The notes under the pieces are model-generated. The model was not told where the DNA came from. It searched no databases and saw only the letters and a program-made list of their open reading frames with translations. Positions 54,806-63,669 of a DNA stretch of 64,000 nt are shown one piece after another (the stretch's first letter is position 1; every line of letters starts with the position of its first letter). The position numbers and the translations under genes are program-made. This DNA is from Flavobacterium gawalongense (lineage in GTDB: Bacteria > Bacteroidota > Bacteroidia > Flavobacteriales > Flavobacteriaceae): positions 62,001-126,000 of the forward strand of contig NZ_VJZP01000001.1 in NCBI RefSeq assembly GCF_007097265.1, given 5' to 3'.

Positions 54806-56347
54806 TTAGTGTCTGATTCCTAAATTCATAAGTTTTTGTGCATAAAAAACCGATTTCTTAAATTGAGCATTCTTATATGGTAGTCGTAGAAGACGATAAA
54901 AAAAAACAAGTTTAGACCCGGTAAACAAATAATAACTAAAATGTTTATACTTGTATTCTATCAATTGTTGAGGAGAATAATGTTTAATAATTCCGTACAT
55001 TATTGTAGGACTGGGTACAGGCCTGACTGATTTTACTGGAGTGTCCAGTTCCCAAGGTTGTGATTTTCTTTTTTTTCCAATAATTTTAGCCTGCGTTCCC
55101 CAAAAACGATAGCCGCCGCTTGGTGGTTTCAGATGCAAATTGACAGAAAATGGATTAGCTAATACTGTTACACCAATTTTTATTAATGACATTCCAAAAT
55201 CACTATCTTCTCCATAGCCTCCGTCAAAATTGACATCATTACCAACCAATTGATTCACTAGCTCTCGTTTTACACAAGAATTTGCATTGCTAAACATATG
55301 AGCACTACCAGCAATTAATTGACTTCGATATAATTTTATCAATTTGTTTTGCAAATCGTTTAAATCTTGCCTATGATGATCCGCACGTATATCTAATCCA
55401 TTACAAGCGCCCACATTATAAGTTTGCAAAAATCGTATATGGTTTTCTATAAAATCCGCAGGTATTCGAATATCGTCATCCCCAAATACAATATATTCAC
55501 CTGTACACAAAGCAATGGCCTGATTTCTTGCCCGACAGCTACCTTTAGATTGTTGCCAAATCACTTTCAATTCAAAGGGATATTTTTTTTGTTGGTATAC
55601 AGTTTCTTGCCTATCCCTTTTCGGAGTTGCATCCACTACCACAACTTGACTCGGTTTATAATTTTGTAAAGACAAGTCGTCCAATAATTGCAAGGTATAT
55701 TCTTCCCTGAACATAGTAGGTATGATATAACTTATCGATGGATTTCCTTTAATCTTATGAAGTTCTCTTACGGGAATTTTGACAGTAAAATTACGCTTGT
55801 GACACTTCTTTTTTGCTTGTAACAAAGACTTCCATTCCGAAATTTTCCAAAACCCCAATCTATAAATCATAAAGATAGCATGAGTAGTTTTGTAATTTTT
55901 CCTAAAAAAAAGATGCCGGTCCCTACACGAAATTATTACTTTTTCTTTTTCTGTATAAGCGAATAAATCCTTAACATACAAAGGGACCCCTCCAAGAAAA
56001 CGAATGCATTGAAAACCAAAATCCAAAGCCTGCATCTGAATATTTTCATAATCTAAATCAAAACCTCTTGCGATTTCCCAAACAGATTTACGAACTGCAA
56101 ATGCATTGGGATTGACTCTCCAACTTACACATTGATCTAAATCATCAAAATCATTCAGATACCAAAAGAAAACTGCTGTTTGATAAACTAATTCCGGAAA
56201 AGCATTTTTATATCCTTGTTCAAAAGAACTATGCCAAATGTCACCAGCTCCTTTTGACAACTCTTCTAATTTTTCAAAATCAGGATTACCGTTGTAAAGA
56301 ATAATTTCTTCAGATTGTGTGATATATTCCTTTAATTTAAATTTCAT
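54806..56347 (-). CDS. glycosyltransferase with a degenerate N-terminal half and a family 2 domain
   Basis: Protein of 513 residues. Residues from about 205 form a full GT2 domain: SISYIIPTMFREEYTLQLLD, VVDATPKRD, and the metal motif YIVFGDDDIRIPADF; GGYGEDSDFGMSLIKIG is the ED motif. The first 170 residues look like only the acceptor half of another GT2 (NPNAFAVRKSVWEIARGFDL then QALDFGFQCIRFLGGVPLYV), with no nucleotide-binding DxD part. That suggests an ancient fusion or a truncated duplicate acting as a recognition domain. It is first of a GT2-GT2-GT4 run. Confidence 0.8.
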   Translation of the reverse strand: MKFKLKEYITQSEEIILYNGNPDFEKLEELSKGAGDIWHSSFEQGYKNAFPELVYQTAVFFWYLNDFDDLDQCVSWRVNPNAFAVRKSVWEIARGFDLDYENIQMQALDFGFQCIRFLGGVPLYVKDLFAYTEKEKVIISCRDRHLFFRKNYKTTHAIFMIYRLGFWKISEWKSLLQAKKKCHKRNFTVKIPVRELHKIKGNPSISYIIPTMFREEYTLQLLDDLSLQNYKPSQVVVVDATPKRDRQETVYQQKKYPFELKVIWQQSKGSCRARNQAIALCTGEYIVFGDDDIRIPADFIENHIRFLQTYNVGACNGLDIRADHHRQDLNDLQNKLIKLYRSQLIAGSAHMFSNANSCVKRELVNQLVGNDVNFDGGYGEDSDFGMSLIKIGVTVLANPFSVNLHLKPPSGGYRFWGTQAKIIGKKRKSQPWELDTPVKSVRPVPSPTIMYGIIKHYSPQQLIEYKYKHFSYYLFTGSKLVFFYRLLRLPYKNAQFKKSVFYAQKLMNLGIRH

Positions 56348-56526
56348 TTTTATATATAATATCTTAAGCTTAAGTAATAGGAACGATATATTGTCGCATA
56401 TTATAATGTCAAACCCTCAATAAAGACTGAGGTTGAGTTAAAAAACAAATATGACATTATTTCAATCTCATTACTTAGATTCAGTTAATCAATTGTTTTT
56501 TAAAAAAAAACTATATTTATTATCCA

Positions 56527-57687
56527 CTATTTTGAATTTATGAGCTGTTGATAAAAAGACAAACTCTGTTGTGCCACTATTTCCATACTGAATTTTTGAA
56601 CCACCTTTTCTCTTGCTTTTAGCCCAAATTCTTTTTGCAATTCTTTATTTTCAAGTAAGTCAATAATTCTATTTGCATAAACAGTATGATCCGTTGGATG
56701 TACTAAAAATCCGTTTATTCCATCATCAATAATTTCTTTTGCCCAACCTATATTGGAAGCGACAATTGTTTTTTGCATCGCCATAGCCTCTATCCAGGAT
56801 ACAGGAAGAGCTTCAGCAAATGTAGGAAAAACGCATACTGTTGCTGCATTAATCTGTTTTTTTATGTCCTGATAGGGTACACTTCCCAAATAATTCACAT
56901 TCGTTCTTGCCTGTTCCGTAAACAGTCCCTGCATCATGTGCCAAGTTGAAACATTTCCGGATAGTATGTCAGAAACATCTCTACCCACCAAAACTAATTT
57001 TGCATCTGATTTTTTTTTAATTACTTCATTAAAAATCAAGGGTAATTCCAACAATCCTTTTTTTCGGATTAAGCTGCCAAAATAAAGAATGGTGTTATTG
57101 CCTTTGTTATTTTCACTGTCATTGTTATTCTGACTAAATAGCCCCATATCAATCGAATTTGGGATGATCGTGAATTTTCTTTCTAATCCAAAAACTTCAT
57201 TCGTTTTATCAGCCGTAAACTGACTTACCGAAAGCAAGGCGTCGGCTTTTTGCAACGCTCTTTTTTCATGAAATTTGTTAATCCATTTTACCGGACGTTG
57301 ATCTAAATGACAGAAATACGTATCCGAACCATTCAATCGAATAACAATCTTACATTTTTTCGGGCGTATAAAAGACGTAATTCCAGTCCAATCAGAAGCC
57401 TCGACTAAATCAATTTCTTTTTCTTGATATAAGGTATCGATTATTTTCTGAAGTTTTTTTCGAGTAAGGTACCAGGATAACCCTTTTAGTTTTACATTTT
57501 TTATTTGTTGAATGCAGATGCCGTTATCATAAAAAACACCGTCTTCCTTTTGCCCATAGACCAAAACCCGAACCGAACAGCCTTGCTGTATCAATCCCAA
57601 AGCCAGGTTTTGGATACTCGTACCAATACCCCCGGAGGTTCCGGTTTTCGGGTGTGGATATTCGGGAGTTAAAAAGGCAATTTTCAT
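56527..57687 (-). CDS. family 4 glycosyltransferase
   Basis: GT-B enzyme of 386 residues. The start IAFLTPEYPHPKTGTSGGIGTSIQNLA (split in two) is a typical GT4 N-terminus with the GGIG loop. The C-terminal half has NTILYFGSLIRKKGLLELPL and the donor-site FPTFAEALPVSWIEAMAMQKTI. Similar to eukaryotic/bacterial PimB-like enzymes. It starts 3 bases downstream of the SGNH gene, so it shares the upstream operon. Donor unknown. Confidence 0.88.
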   Translation of the reverse strand: MKIAFLTPEYPHPKTGTSGGIGTSIQNLALGLIQQGCSVRVLVYGQKEDGVFYDNGICIQQIKNVKLKGLSWYLTRKKLQKIIDTLYQEKEIDLVEASDWTGITSFIRPKKCKIVIRLNGSDTYFCHLDQRPVKWINKFHEKRALQKADALLSVSQFTADKTNEVFGLERKFTIIPNSIDMGLFSQNNNDSENNKGNNTILYFGSLIRKKGLLELPLIFNEVIKKKSDAKLVLVGRDVSDILSGNVSTWHMMQGLFTEQARTNVNYLGSVPYQDIKKQINAATVCVFPTFAEALPVSWIEAMAMQKTIVASNIGWAKEIIDDGINGFLVHPTDHTVYANRIIDLLENKELQKEFGLKAREKVVQKFSMEIVAQQSLSFYQQLINSK

Positions 57688-57690
57688 ATC

Positions 57691-58569
57691 TTATTTTTTG
57701 AAAAAATCTTTTAAAATTATCTTTGTAAACAATCGTGCCCCTGAATCATTTAAATGTCCACAGGACGAGAAATACTGATCTCCTTGAACGACATCTTCAT
57801 AATTGTGAATTTCAGGATAGATGGTATTGACTTTCTGAAAATAATCCAATCCTTTAGTATTAGAGCACATGGGCGTCATAATCGCAATTAGATTAATCTT
57901 GTTTTCCTTACAAAGACGTTTAATATTTTCGTAATGTTTATTGCGGACAGGTTTTAAGTTTCTTATATCATTTTTCATATTGGCTTTAGGATTCACTCCC
58001 AGCGGATAATATCCCAAATTTTTAAATCCGACTCCCTCCTTATGAATTGCTGTGAAAAATGCTTCTCTAAAACCAATCTTAGTCTCATATGCAATATAGC
58101 GGTAAAAAGGAACATAATAACAAGCAAAAAAATCAGACTCTCCTGAAAAATGGTTCTTAATAGTTTCTGATTGATGAATGTAAGGCAAAAACTTGGCCGC
58201 AACACCATCTGCTCTACCTTCATAAGACAGATTCAAATCGGCTTCTACAATCACATTTCTAATTATGTACTTACGCTCTATCATTAGCTGCAACAACAAC
58301 GATGCTTCAAACAAATGACCTCCACTCATGCCAAAATTAAATGTTTTTAAACCCTTGTCAGCAAACATTGGAGCAACGAAATGATTGTTGGCTCTGGAGC
58401 TCCCCAAAAAAACTACATCCAACCGTTGAGACTTTGAATTGAACACCTCTTCAATTTTTCCTCTTTTGGAAGAATGTAAATAAACAGTCGTATAAAAAAA
58501 ATCTAAAACAACCAATAATAAAAATATGGTAACTGAAATTTGGCTAGTTAATCGTAAAAAATTTTTCAT
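57691..58569 (-). CDS. SGNH/GDSL-like membrane-anchored protein, probable MBOAT partner
   Basis: Protein of 292 residues. I chose the ATG at 58567-58569, which overlaps the MBOAT stop by one base (TAATG). The longer frame would overlap MBOAT by 70 bases. One transmembrane helix (about 8-30) anchors it with the bulk outside. Block I appears as VVFLGSSRANNHF (Ser near residue 57-58), and the C-terminal HLNDSGARLF resembles the Asp/His block V, although the order differs from the usual D-x-x-H. Partner proteins of this kind finish acyl transfer to glycans in alginate-type acetylation systems. Activity is inferred. Confidence 0.7.
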   Translation of the reverse strand: MKNFLRLTSQISVTIFLLLVVLDFFYTTVYLHSSKRGKIEEVFNSKSQRLDVVFLGSSRANNHFVAPMFADKGLKTFNFGMSGGHLFEASLLLQLMIERKYIIRNVIVEADLNLSYEGRADGVAAKFLPYIHQSETIKNHFSGESDFFACYYVPFYRYIAYETKIGFREAFFTAIHKEGVGFKNLGYYPLGVNPKANMKNDIRNLKPVRNKHYENIKRLCKENKINLIAIMTPMCSNTKGLDYFQKVNTIYPEIHNYEDVVQGDQYFSSCGHLNDSGARLFTKIILKDFFKK

Positions 58570-60002
58570 TAAAATTGAAAATAGATGAATTCTTTGTAAT
58601 CCGAATAGGTTCCTAAAGCGAGAATCGCCATAATGCACAATGCTACTTTCAATCCACTATATCTTCCTGAAATAGGCTCTATTTGATTCCTGCTATTCCA
58701 TTCTACAAGAATGAAAGCAAGAATCAACACTATAATTTCGTAGTTATATCGCTCATTTTCCAGATACTGTGCTTGAAAATTCCTGTTAGTAAAAATACGC
58801 TTTATATAGTCAAATGCAGCATCTATCGATTTTGCCCTAAAAAAGACCCACGCCAAGCAGCATAAAGCAAAAGTAACAAACATACTTCCTAATACTCTAA
58901 GGGAACTAAAATCCCATTGCAACTGAACCGTTTCGATATTAGACCGATTTTTATCTCGAAGCAATAAGGGTAAAAAATAAAGGGCGTTGATAAATCCCCA
59001 AGCAATAAAGGTCCAATTGGCGCCATGCCAAAAACCACTCAATAAAAAAATAACAAATACATTCCGAACCTGTTTTAATTTACTTCCTTTACTCCCTCCC
59101 AAAGGAATATAAACATAATCCCTAAACCAAGAAGACAAGGAAATGTGCCAACGGCGCCAAAACTCGGCGATATCTCTGGAAAAATAAGGATAATTAAAAT
59201 TACGTAACAAATCCAATCCAAACAATTTGGACATTCCTAACGCCATGTCCGAATAACCCGAAAAGTCTCCATAAATCTGGAAAGCAAAGTAAAAAGCTCC
59301 CAACAACAGCGACAACGAGTTCATCGAAGTATAATTGTCAAAAATGGCATTGGCATAGGTCGCACAAGTATCGGCAATCACCACTTTTTTGACCAATCCC
59401 CAAATAATCTGATACACACCTTCTTTGGCTTTTTCAAAATCAAAGGTTCTTTTTACTTTTACTTGCGGCAGTAAGTGAGTCGCCCTTTCAATAGGCCCTG
59501 CCACTAAAAGAGGAAAATAGCTGACAAACAGAGAATAATCCACAAAATTGTATTCGGCTTTAATCCTCTTTAAATAAATATCAATTACATACGACAATCC
59601 GTGAAACGTATAAAAAGAGATACCGACAGGAAGAATAACATCTAGTAATAACGGACTTGTTTGTAATCCAAAACCATTCAATAATTCCGAAAAAGAAGCG
59701 GCAAAGAAATTATAGTATTTAAAAATACCCAAAAATCCCAGATTCATTATGATACTCAACCAAAACCAAAATTTTCGGGCAGTTTCAGTTTTAGCCTTTT
59801 CGATTCGAATACCGGTATAGTAATCCAAAAAAGTGGAGAAAACTAACAGAAACAAAAACCGCCAATCCCAACAGGAATAAAAGTAATAACTCGCTACAAT
59901 GAGGATTGCATTTTGTGCACTCTTGGCTTTATTAAATACAAACCAATACAGCAAGAATACAATCGGCAGGAAAACCGCAAAGGATAATGAATTAAAAAAC
60001 AT
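58569..60002 (-). CDS. MBOAT-family O-acyltransferase (AlgI-like)
   Basis: Integral membrane acyltransferase of 477 residues with about ten helices. The family His is His326 in GFWHGANWTFIAWG. The upstream conserved RRWHISLSSWFRDYVYIPLG and ISFYTFHGLSYVIDIY are also diagnostic of the AlgI/DltB group. It would move an acyl group across the membrane for modification of the surface glycan, with the SGNH-like protein downstream as acceptor-side enzyme. It is translationally coupled to that gene. Confidence 0.92.
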   Translation of the reverse strand: MFFNSLSFAVFLPIVFLLYWFVFNKAKSAQNAILIVASYYFYSCWDWRFLFLLVFSTFLDYYTGIRIEKAKTETARKFWFWLSIIMNLGFLGIFKYYNFFAASFSELLNGFGLQTSPLLLDVILPVGISFYTFHGLSYVIDIYLKRIKAEYNFVDYSLFVSYFPLLVAGPIERATHLLPQVKVKRTFDFEKAKEGVYQIIWGLVKKVVIADTCATYANAIFDNYTSMNSLSLLLGAFYFAFQIYGDFSGYSDMALGMSKLFGLDLLRNFNYPYFSRDIAEFWRRWHISLSSWFRDYVYIPLGGSKGSKLKQVRNVFVIFLLSGFWHGANWTFIAWGFINALYFLPLLLRDKNRSNIETVQLQWDFSSLRVLGSMFVTFALCCLAWVFFRAKSIDAAFDYIKRIFTNRNFQAQYLENERYNYEIIVLILAFILVEWNSRNQIEPISGRYSGLKVALCIMAILALGTYSDYKEFIYFQF

Positions 60003-60033
60003 AGACTACTTTAACTAATTTAAGAATGTAAAA

Positions 60034-61122
60034 TTAAGGTTTATTCTCCAATACCAAAGCCAAATGATTGGCAACCATTTTTGTCAAAGAAAAAGAATTT
60101 TCCACAACTACTCTTGTATTTGATTCAATTTTTTTATGGCCTAAACAAACCTTTTCAAGAATATCTTTCAATTCATAAATATCTTTGGCTTTATAAATAA
60201 ATCCATTTTCACCATCAACAATTACTTCTTCATTCCCTCCTACATTTGTTGTAATTACTGGCACATTGGCAGCAAGACTCTCGAGTATGGACAAACTGAA
60301 ACACTCCATATGGGTAGGCTGCAACATATAATCATAATTCGAAAACAATTGTTTTAAGTTGGGTTTACTGCCCATAAAAGTGAAGCAATTTTGTAAATTA
60401 AATTGGTCTATGCTTTCAATCAAATTGTTTTTATAAGGGCCATCCCCGTAAAGATCTATTTTAATTTCATTTTTTATTTCGATGGGAAGAAGTGAAACAG
60501 CAACAATCAAATCTTGAATTCCTTTGGATTCCCTTAAATGAGATGCCACCAAAAAAAGAGGATTTATAATGTTACGCTGGTTTCTTTCAGTAATACCTTC
60601 GATTACAACACCATTATAAATAGTTCTGGTTTTCTTTTGCAAATGATTTCCAAAATCTTTTATAATTTCATTTACGGTATACTGGGAAACCCCAACAAAA
60701 ACATCAATGTATCTTGAAAATAAAATCCCTTTGATTTTTTTCTCAATTTTCTTTTTCAAAGAATAACCATTTAACGGCCTGGGATTATGGTCTACTGCAA
60801 TAATTTCAGCTTTGGAAAACTGTTTTATTTTATAAAAAGAAGGCGTACACAGTTCCAAGAAATGAGTAATAATATGGGAATAGTCCGTTTTATTTTGCTT
60901 ACAAAAAGTAAAAAAAAAGTTTTCCACATTATAATTACAGTCATGAATACTCAGATTGGAATACGCTCCATGGCCGGATTGATTCGGAAAAAACCAGTCC
61001 ACTTGAATACCATTTTCTTTGCATTGCTGATCAAAAAGCCAAAAAAAGTAGTCCATTCCACCTACCCGTTCAGGCAACAGTTCATACTTACAGAGTACAG
61101 CTATTTTTTGATGTTCAATCAT
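60034..61122 (-). CDS. family 4 glycosyltransferase
   Basis: GT-B enzyme of 362 residues. N-terminal KIAVLCKYELLPERVGGMDYFF has the GG loop, and the middle IYNGVVIEG ... FLVASHLRESKGIQDLIVAV is the start of the donor domain. PTHMECFSLSILESLAANVPVITTN (in two parts) gives the E-x7-E motif and GGNEEV follows. It overlaps the preceding gene by eight bases, so it is co-translated. Donor unknown. Confidence 0.88.
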   Translation of the reverse strand: MIEHQKIAVLCKYELLPERVGGMDYFFWLFDQQCKENGIQVDWFFPNQSGHGAYSNLSIHDCNYNVENFFFTFCKQNKTDYSHIITHFLELCTPSFYKIKQFSKAEIIAVDHNPRPLNGYSLKKKIEKKIKGILFSRYIDVFVGVSQYTVNEIIKDFGNHLQKKTRTIYNGVVIEGITERNQRNIINPLFLVASHLRESKGIQDLIVAVSLLPIEIKNEIKIDLYGDGPYKNNLIESIDQFNLQNCFTFMGSKPNLKQLFSNYDYMLQPTHMECFSLSILESLAANVPVITTNVGGNEEVIVDGENGFIYKAKDIYELKDILEKVCLGHKKIESNTRVVVENSFSLTKMVANHLALVLENKP

Positions 61123-62512
61123 GGAATTGGGATAAAGTTTCCGCTATTCTTTTGCTGGTCTGCAATAAGGGTTCACTAATCTGTAAATCAATCATTGCTT
61201 TTCTTTCTGTTGTTCTGGACTTAGGATTACTCAATGCCTCATTGATTTGATTAATCAATTCTACCTTATTTTTGGCAATGGTCACCGATTGGCTATCGAC
61301 CACTTTTTTGAAATGATCATAATTTAAAAACCGTTGGTCGTTGTACAAACCATTTTCTGGGTCACCAAAAACGGTATTGATCACGGGAGTGTCAAACAAC
61401 ATAAAATCCAGGCTCATGGTCGAACACATGTTGATATTCAAATCGACATTTTCTAATAAGGAGCGTAAATCTTTAATATCTTCTTCGCTTGGCACTCTTT
61501 GCGACCAACTTTCAGCATGCTTTTCACGGGTCAATATCCATTTTGGATCATTCCAAATAATTTCCGGAAAGTCTTTTTTAACGGCAGCAAATCGGGACGA
61601 ATCCTCCGCTGGGGAAGTACGAACCATAAATTGACAAGACATCCCTATTTTATTCCCCCTAAGCCCATTGGCAATAGTACGTATTACTAAAGGATCATTT
61701 TGGCCAATACTGGCATCCGCACAGCTAAAACAAATTGTTTTCGTATTCCAATCTAAATTAAATTTTTTATAAAAATCTTGCTTCTCTGTTTTGTATTTAT
61801 CCATTACATAAGGCTCAAATTGTGGTGCTCCAACCACTTTTACATTTTCCTTTTTTACATTGGGATAAAAAGTAAGCAGTTCCTCTTTCATCAAATGACC
61901 CCAAACCAAAAAATAATCAAAAGGCCCCAGCATTCTGCCTTTGGAAGCCAGATTGTCCCAACTAAAAATAAAAGTGCTTACCGCTATTTTTAATTGAATT
62001 GCAGCGTATAAAAAAGGGGCTAAATAAGGAGGCCTTTGATGCGTAAAAAAGACGTGGGAGGGCTTGTCCTCTTTGAGCAGTTGTAAATAGGATAGGGTAA
62101 CTTTATTTTTGGAAAAAGATAGGAATTGCAATTTTTCAGCAAACAAAATACTTTTATCCGAGTGGATAAAACGGGTAAGAAGATAAATACTCTTGACCAA
62201 TAAGGATCGTACTGAATTATTTTGGGGATAACCTGAAACCAGATTGTCTTTCATTCCATAAAAAGACTGATGTTTTTGCAAATGGGCCACTTCTTTCCAC
62301 TTTCTTAAAAACCAAGTCAGTTTCCCTTCAACAAAAACATCTAATTCCTTAATTGATATACCAGATGGAGGAATCCCATAATAGGCACTTATCGGCAAAC
62401 CTGAATAGATTATAATTTCATCAAATTGTTGCGTGGCTTCAGTAACGAAATCACTCATAATGAAATTTCTAAAACCCACTCCATCGGTAATTACTATTCC
62501 TAGTTTTTTCAT
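61115..62512 (-). CDS. GT-B-fold, CDP-glycerol-transferase-like surface carbohydrate protein
   Basis: Soluble protein of 465 residues. It lacks the GT4 signature but has a GT-B-like layout: an N-terminal Rossmann part (KKLGIVITDGVGFRNFI), SWDNLASKGRM and the linker VWGHLMKEELLTFYPN ... VKVVGAPQFEPY. The C-terminal part holds SLLENVDLNINMCSTMSLDFMLFDTPVINT, read in two segments, resembling the S-T-x-x-x-D/E-A motif of CDP-glycerol glycerophosphotransferase-like enzymes. It lies between neuC (one-base overlap) and a GT4, so it probably acts on the nonulosonate-containing glycan. The family name is uncertain. Confidence 0.65.
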   Translation of the reverse strand: MKKLGIVITDGVGFRNFIMSDFVTEATQQFDEIIIYSGLPISAYYGIPPSGISIKELDVFVEGKLTWFLRKWKEVAHLQKHQSFYGMKDNLVSGYPQNNSVRSLLVKSIYLLTRFIHSDKSILFAEKLQFLSFSKNKVTLSYLQLLKEDKPSHVFFTHQRPPYLAPFLYAAIQLKIAVSTFIFSWDNLASKGRMLGPFDYFLVWGHLMKEELLTFYPNVKKENVKVVGAPQFEPYVMDKYKTEKQDFYKKFNLDWNTKTICFSCADASIGQNDPLVIRTIANGLRGNKIGMSCQFMVRTSPAEDSSRFAAVKKDFPEIIWNDPKWILTREKHAESWSQRVPSEEDIKDLRSLLENVDLNINMCSTMSLDFMLFDTPVINTVFGDPENGLYNDQRFLNYDHFKKVVDSQSVTIAKNKVELINQINEALSNPKSRTTERKAMIDLQISEPLLQTSKRIAETLSQFHD

Positions 62513-63633
62513 TATATATCCCTAAATTGTTTTTGATGATTGATTGCCCATATTTCTTGATTTTTTATGGACTCTAAAAATAATTGTGCGCTATTCCCTT
62601 GTCCAAAATCGGAATTTGATTGTAAAACCTGATGGGAATCAATTGTTCTTAACGCTTCCGTGATATTTTGTTCGTCATAATCCACATTGATGATATTGGC
62701 ATGAATTGCCCTATTTTGTTGCCGTGTACCAATATTTATAATGGGAATGCCATAATAAGGCGCTTCTCGAATCCCGACGCTACTATTTCCTAAAATATAT
62801 TGTGCATTTTTGAGCAATGTCAAAAAATATTCGAACCGCAAGGAAGGAAAAACTCTAAATCTTGGATGCTTTTTTAAAGTATAATATTCATCTAAGATAT
62901 ATTGACTACCCCAATCATTGTTAGGATAAATCACAACATAATTGTGAGAATCGTTTAATAAACTAATTACAAAATTCTTAGCAAACTTTTGCATTTCATT
63001 AGCTTCAGTTGTCACCGGATGAAACATCACTATGGCATAGTCATTAAAATCTATCTCGTAATAACGTTTCACCTTTTCTAAATCCGGAAGCGAATCTGAA
63101 AACATTATATCAATGTCAGGAGAACCAATAGTGAATATTGAAGATTCCATTTCACCCATTTGGAGCAATCGTTTTGCTGCATCATCATTAGAAACAAAAT
63201 GAATATGACTTAATTTACTGACACTGTGGCGAATTAATTCATCAACAGTTCCGGATAATTCTCCACCTTCAATATGCGCCACCAAAATATTATTTAAAGA
63301 GCCCACTATGGCTCCTGCCAAAGTTTCTACTCTATCTCCGTGCACTACAATTAAATCAGGAATTACTTTTTTGCAATAACTGGACAAACCTTCAATGGTT
63401 TTTGCTAATGTTAAATCCATTGTGGTTTCGTGAGTGTGGTTTTCAAAAGTATGGATATTTTTGAATTGACAACGCTCAATTTCTAAAAGCGTATATCCAT
63501 ATTCCATTTGTAGATGCATACCCGTAACAAAAACATATACTTCAAACTGATGATGGGAATCAAGAATTGAAATCAATGATTTTATTTTACCAAAATCAGC
63601 TCGGGTTCCGGTGAGAAATATTATTTTTTTCAT
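62512..63633 (-). CDS. neuC: UDP-N-acetylglucosamine 2-epimerase (hydrolysing)
   Basis: GT-B-fold enzyme of 373 residues that hydrolyses a UDP-HexNAc to free ManNAc-type sugar plus UDP, the entry step of sialic acid-like synthesis. Motifs: FLTGTRADFGKIKSL at the start, VVHGDRVETLAGAIVGSLNN, HIEGGELSGTVDELIRHSVSKLSH (in two parts) and YILGNSSVGIREAPYYG near the end. These match the NeuC/LegG hydrolysing branch. It is 36 bases downstream of neuB. Which stereoisomer is made (sialic, legionaminic or other) cannot be read from sequence. Confidence 0.92.
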   Translation of the reverse strand: MKKIIFLTGTRADFGKIKSLISILDSHHQFEVYVFVTGMHLQMEYGYTLLEIERCQFKNIHTFENHTHETTMDLTLAKTIEGLSSYCKKVIPDLIVVHGDRVETLAGAIVGSLNNILVAHIEGGELSGTVDELIRHSVSKLSHIHFVSNDDAAKRLLQMGEMESSIFTIGSPDIDIMFSDSLPDLEKVKRYYEIDFNDYAIVMFHPVTTEANEMQKFAKNFVISLLNDSHNYVVIYPNNDWGSQYILDEYYTLKKHPRFRVFPSLRFEYFLTLLKNAQYILGNSSVGIREAPYYGIPIINIGTRQQNRAIHANIINVDYDEQNITEALRTIDSHQVLQSNSDFGQGNSAQLFLESIKNQEIWAINHQKQFRDI

Positions 63634-63669
63634 TTATTATTTGTCCTATCGAGCGCAGTCGAGACGCTA

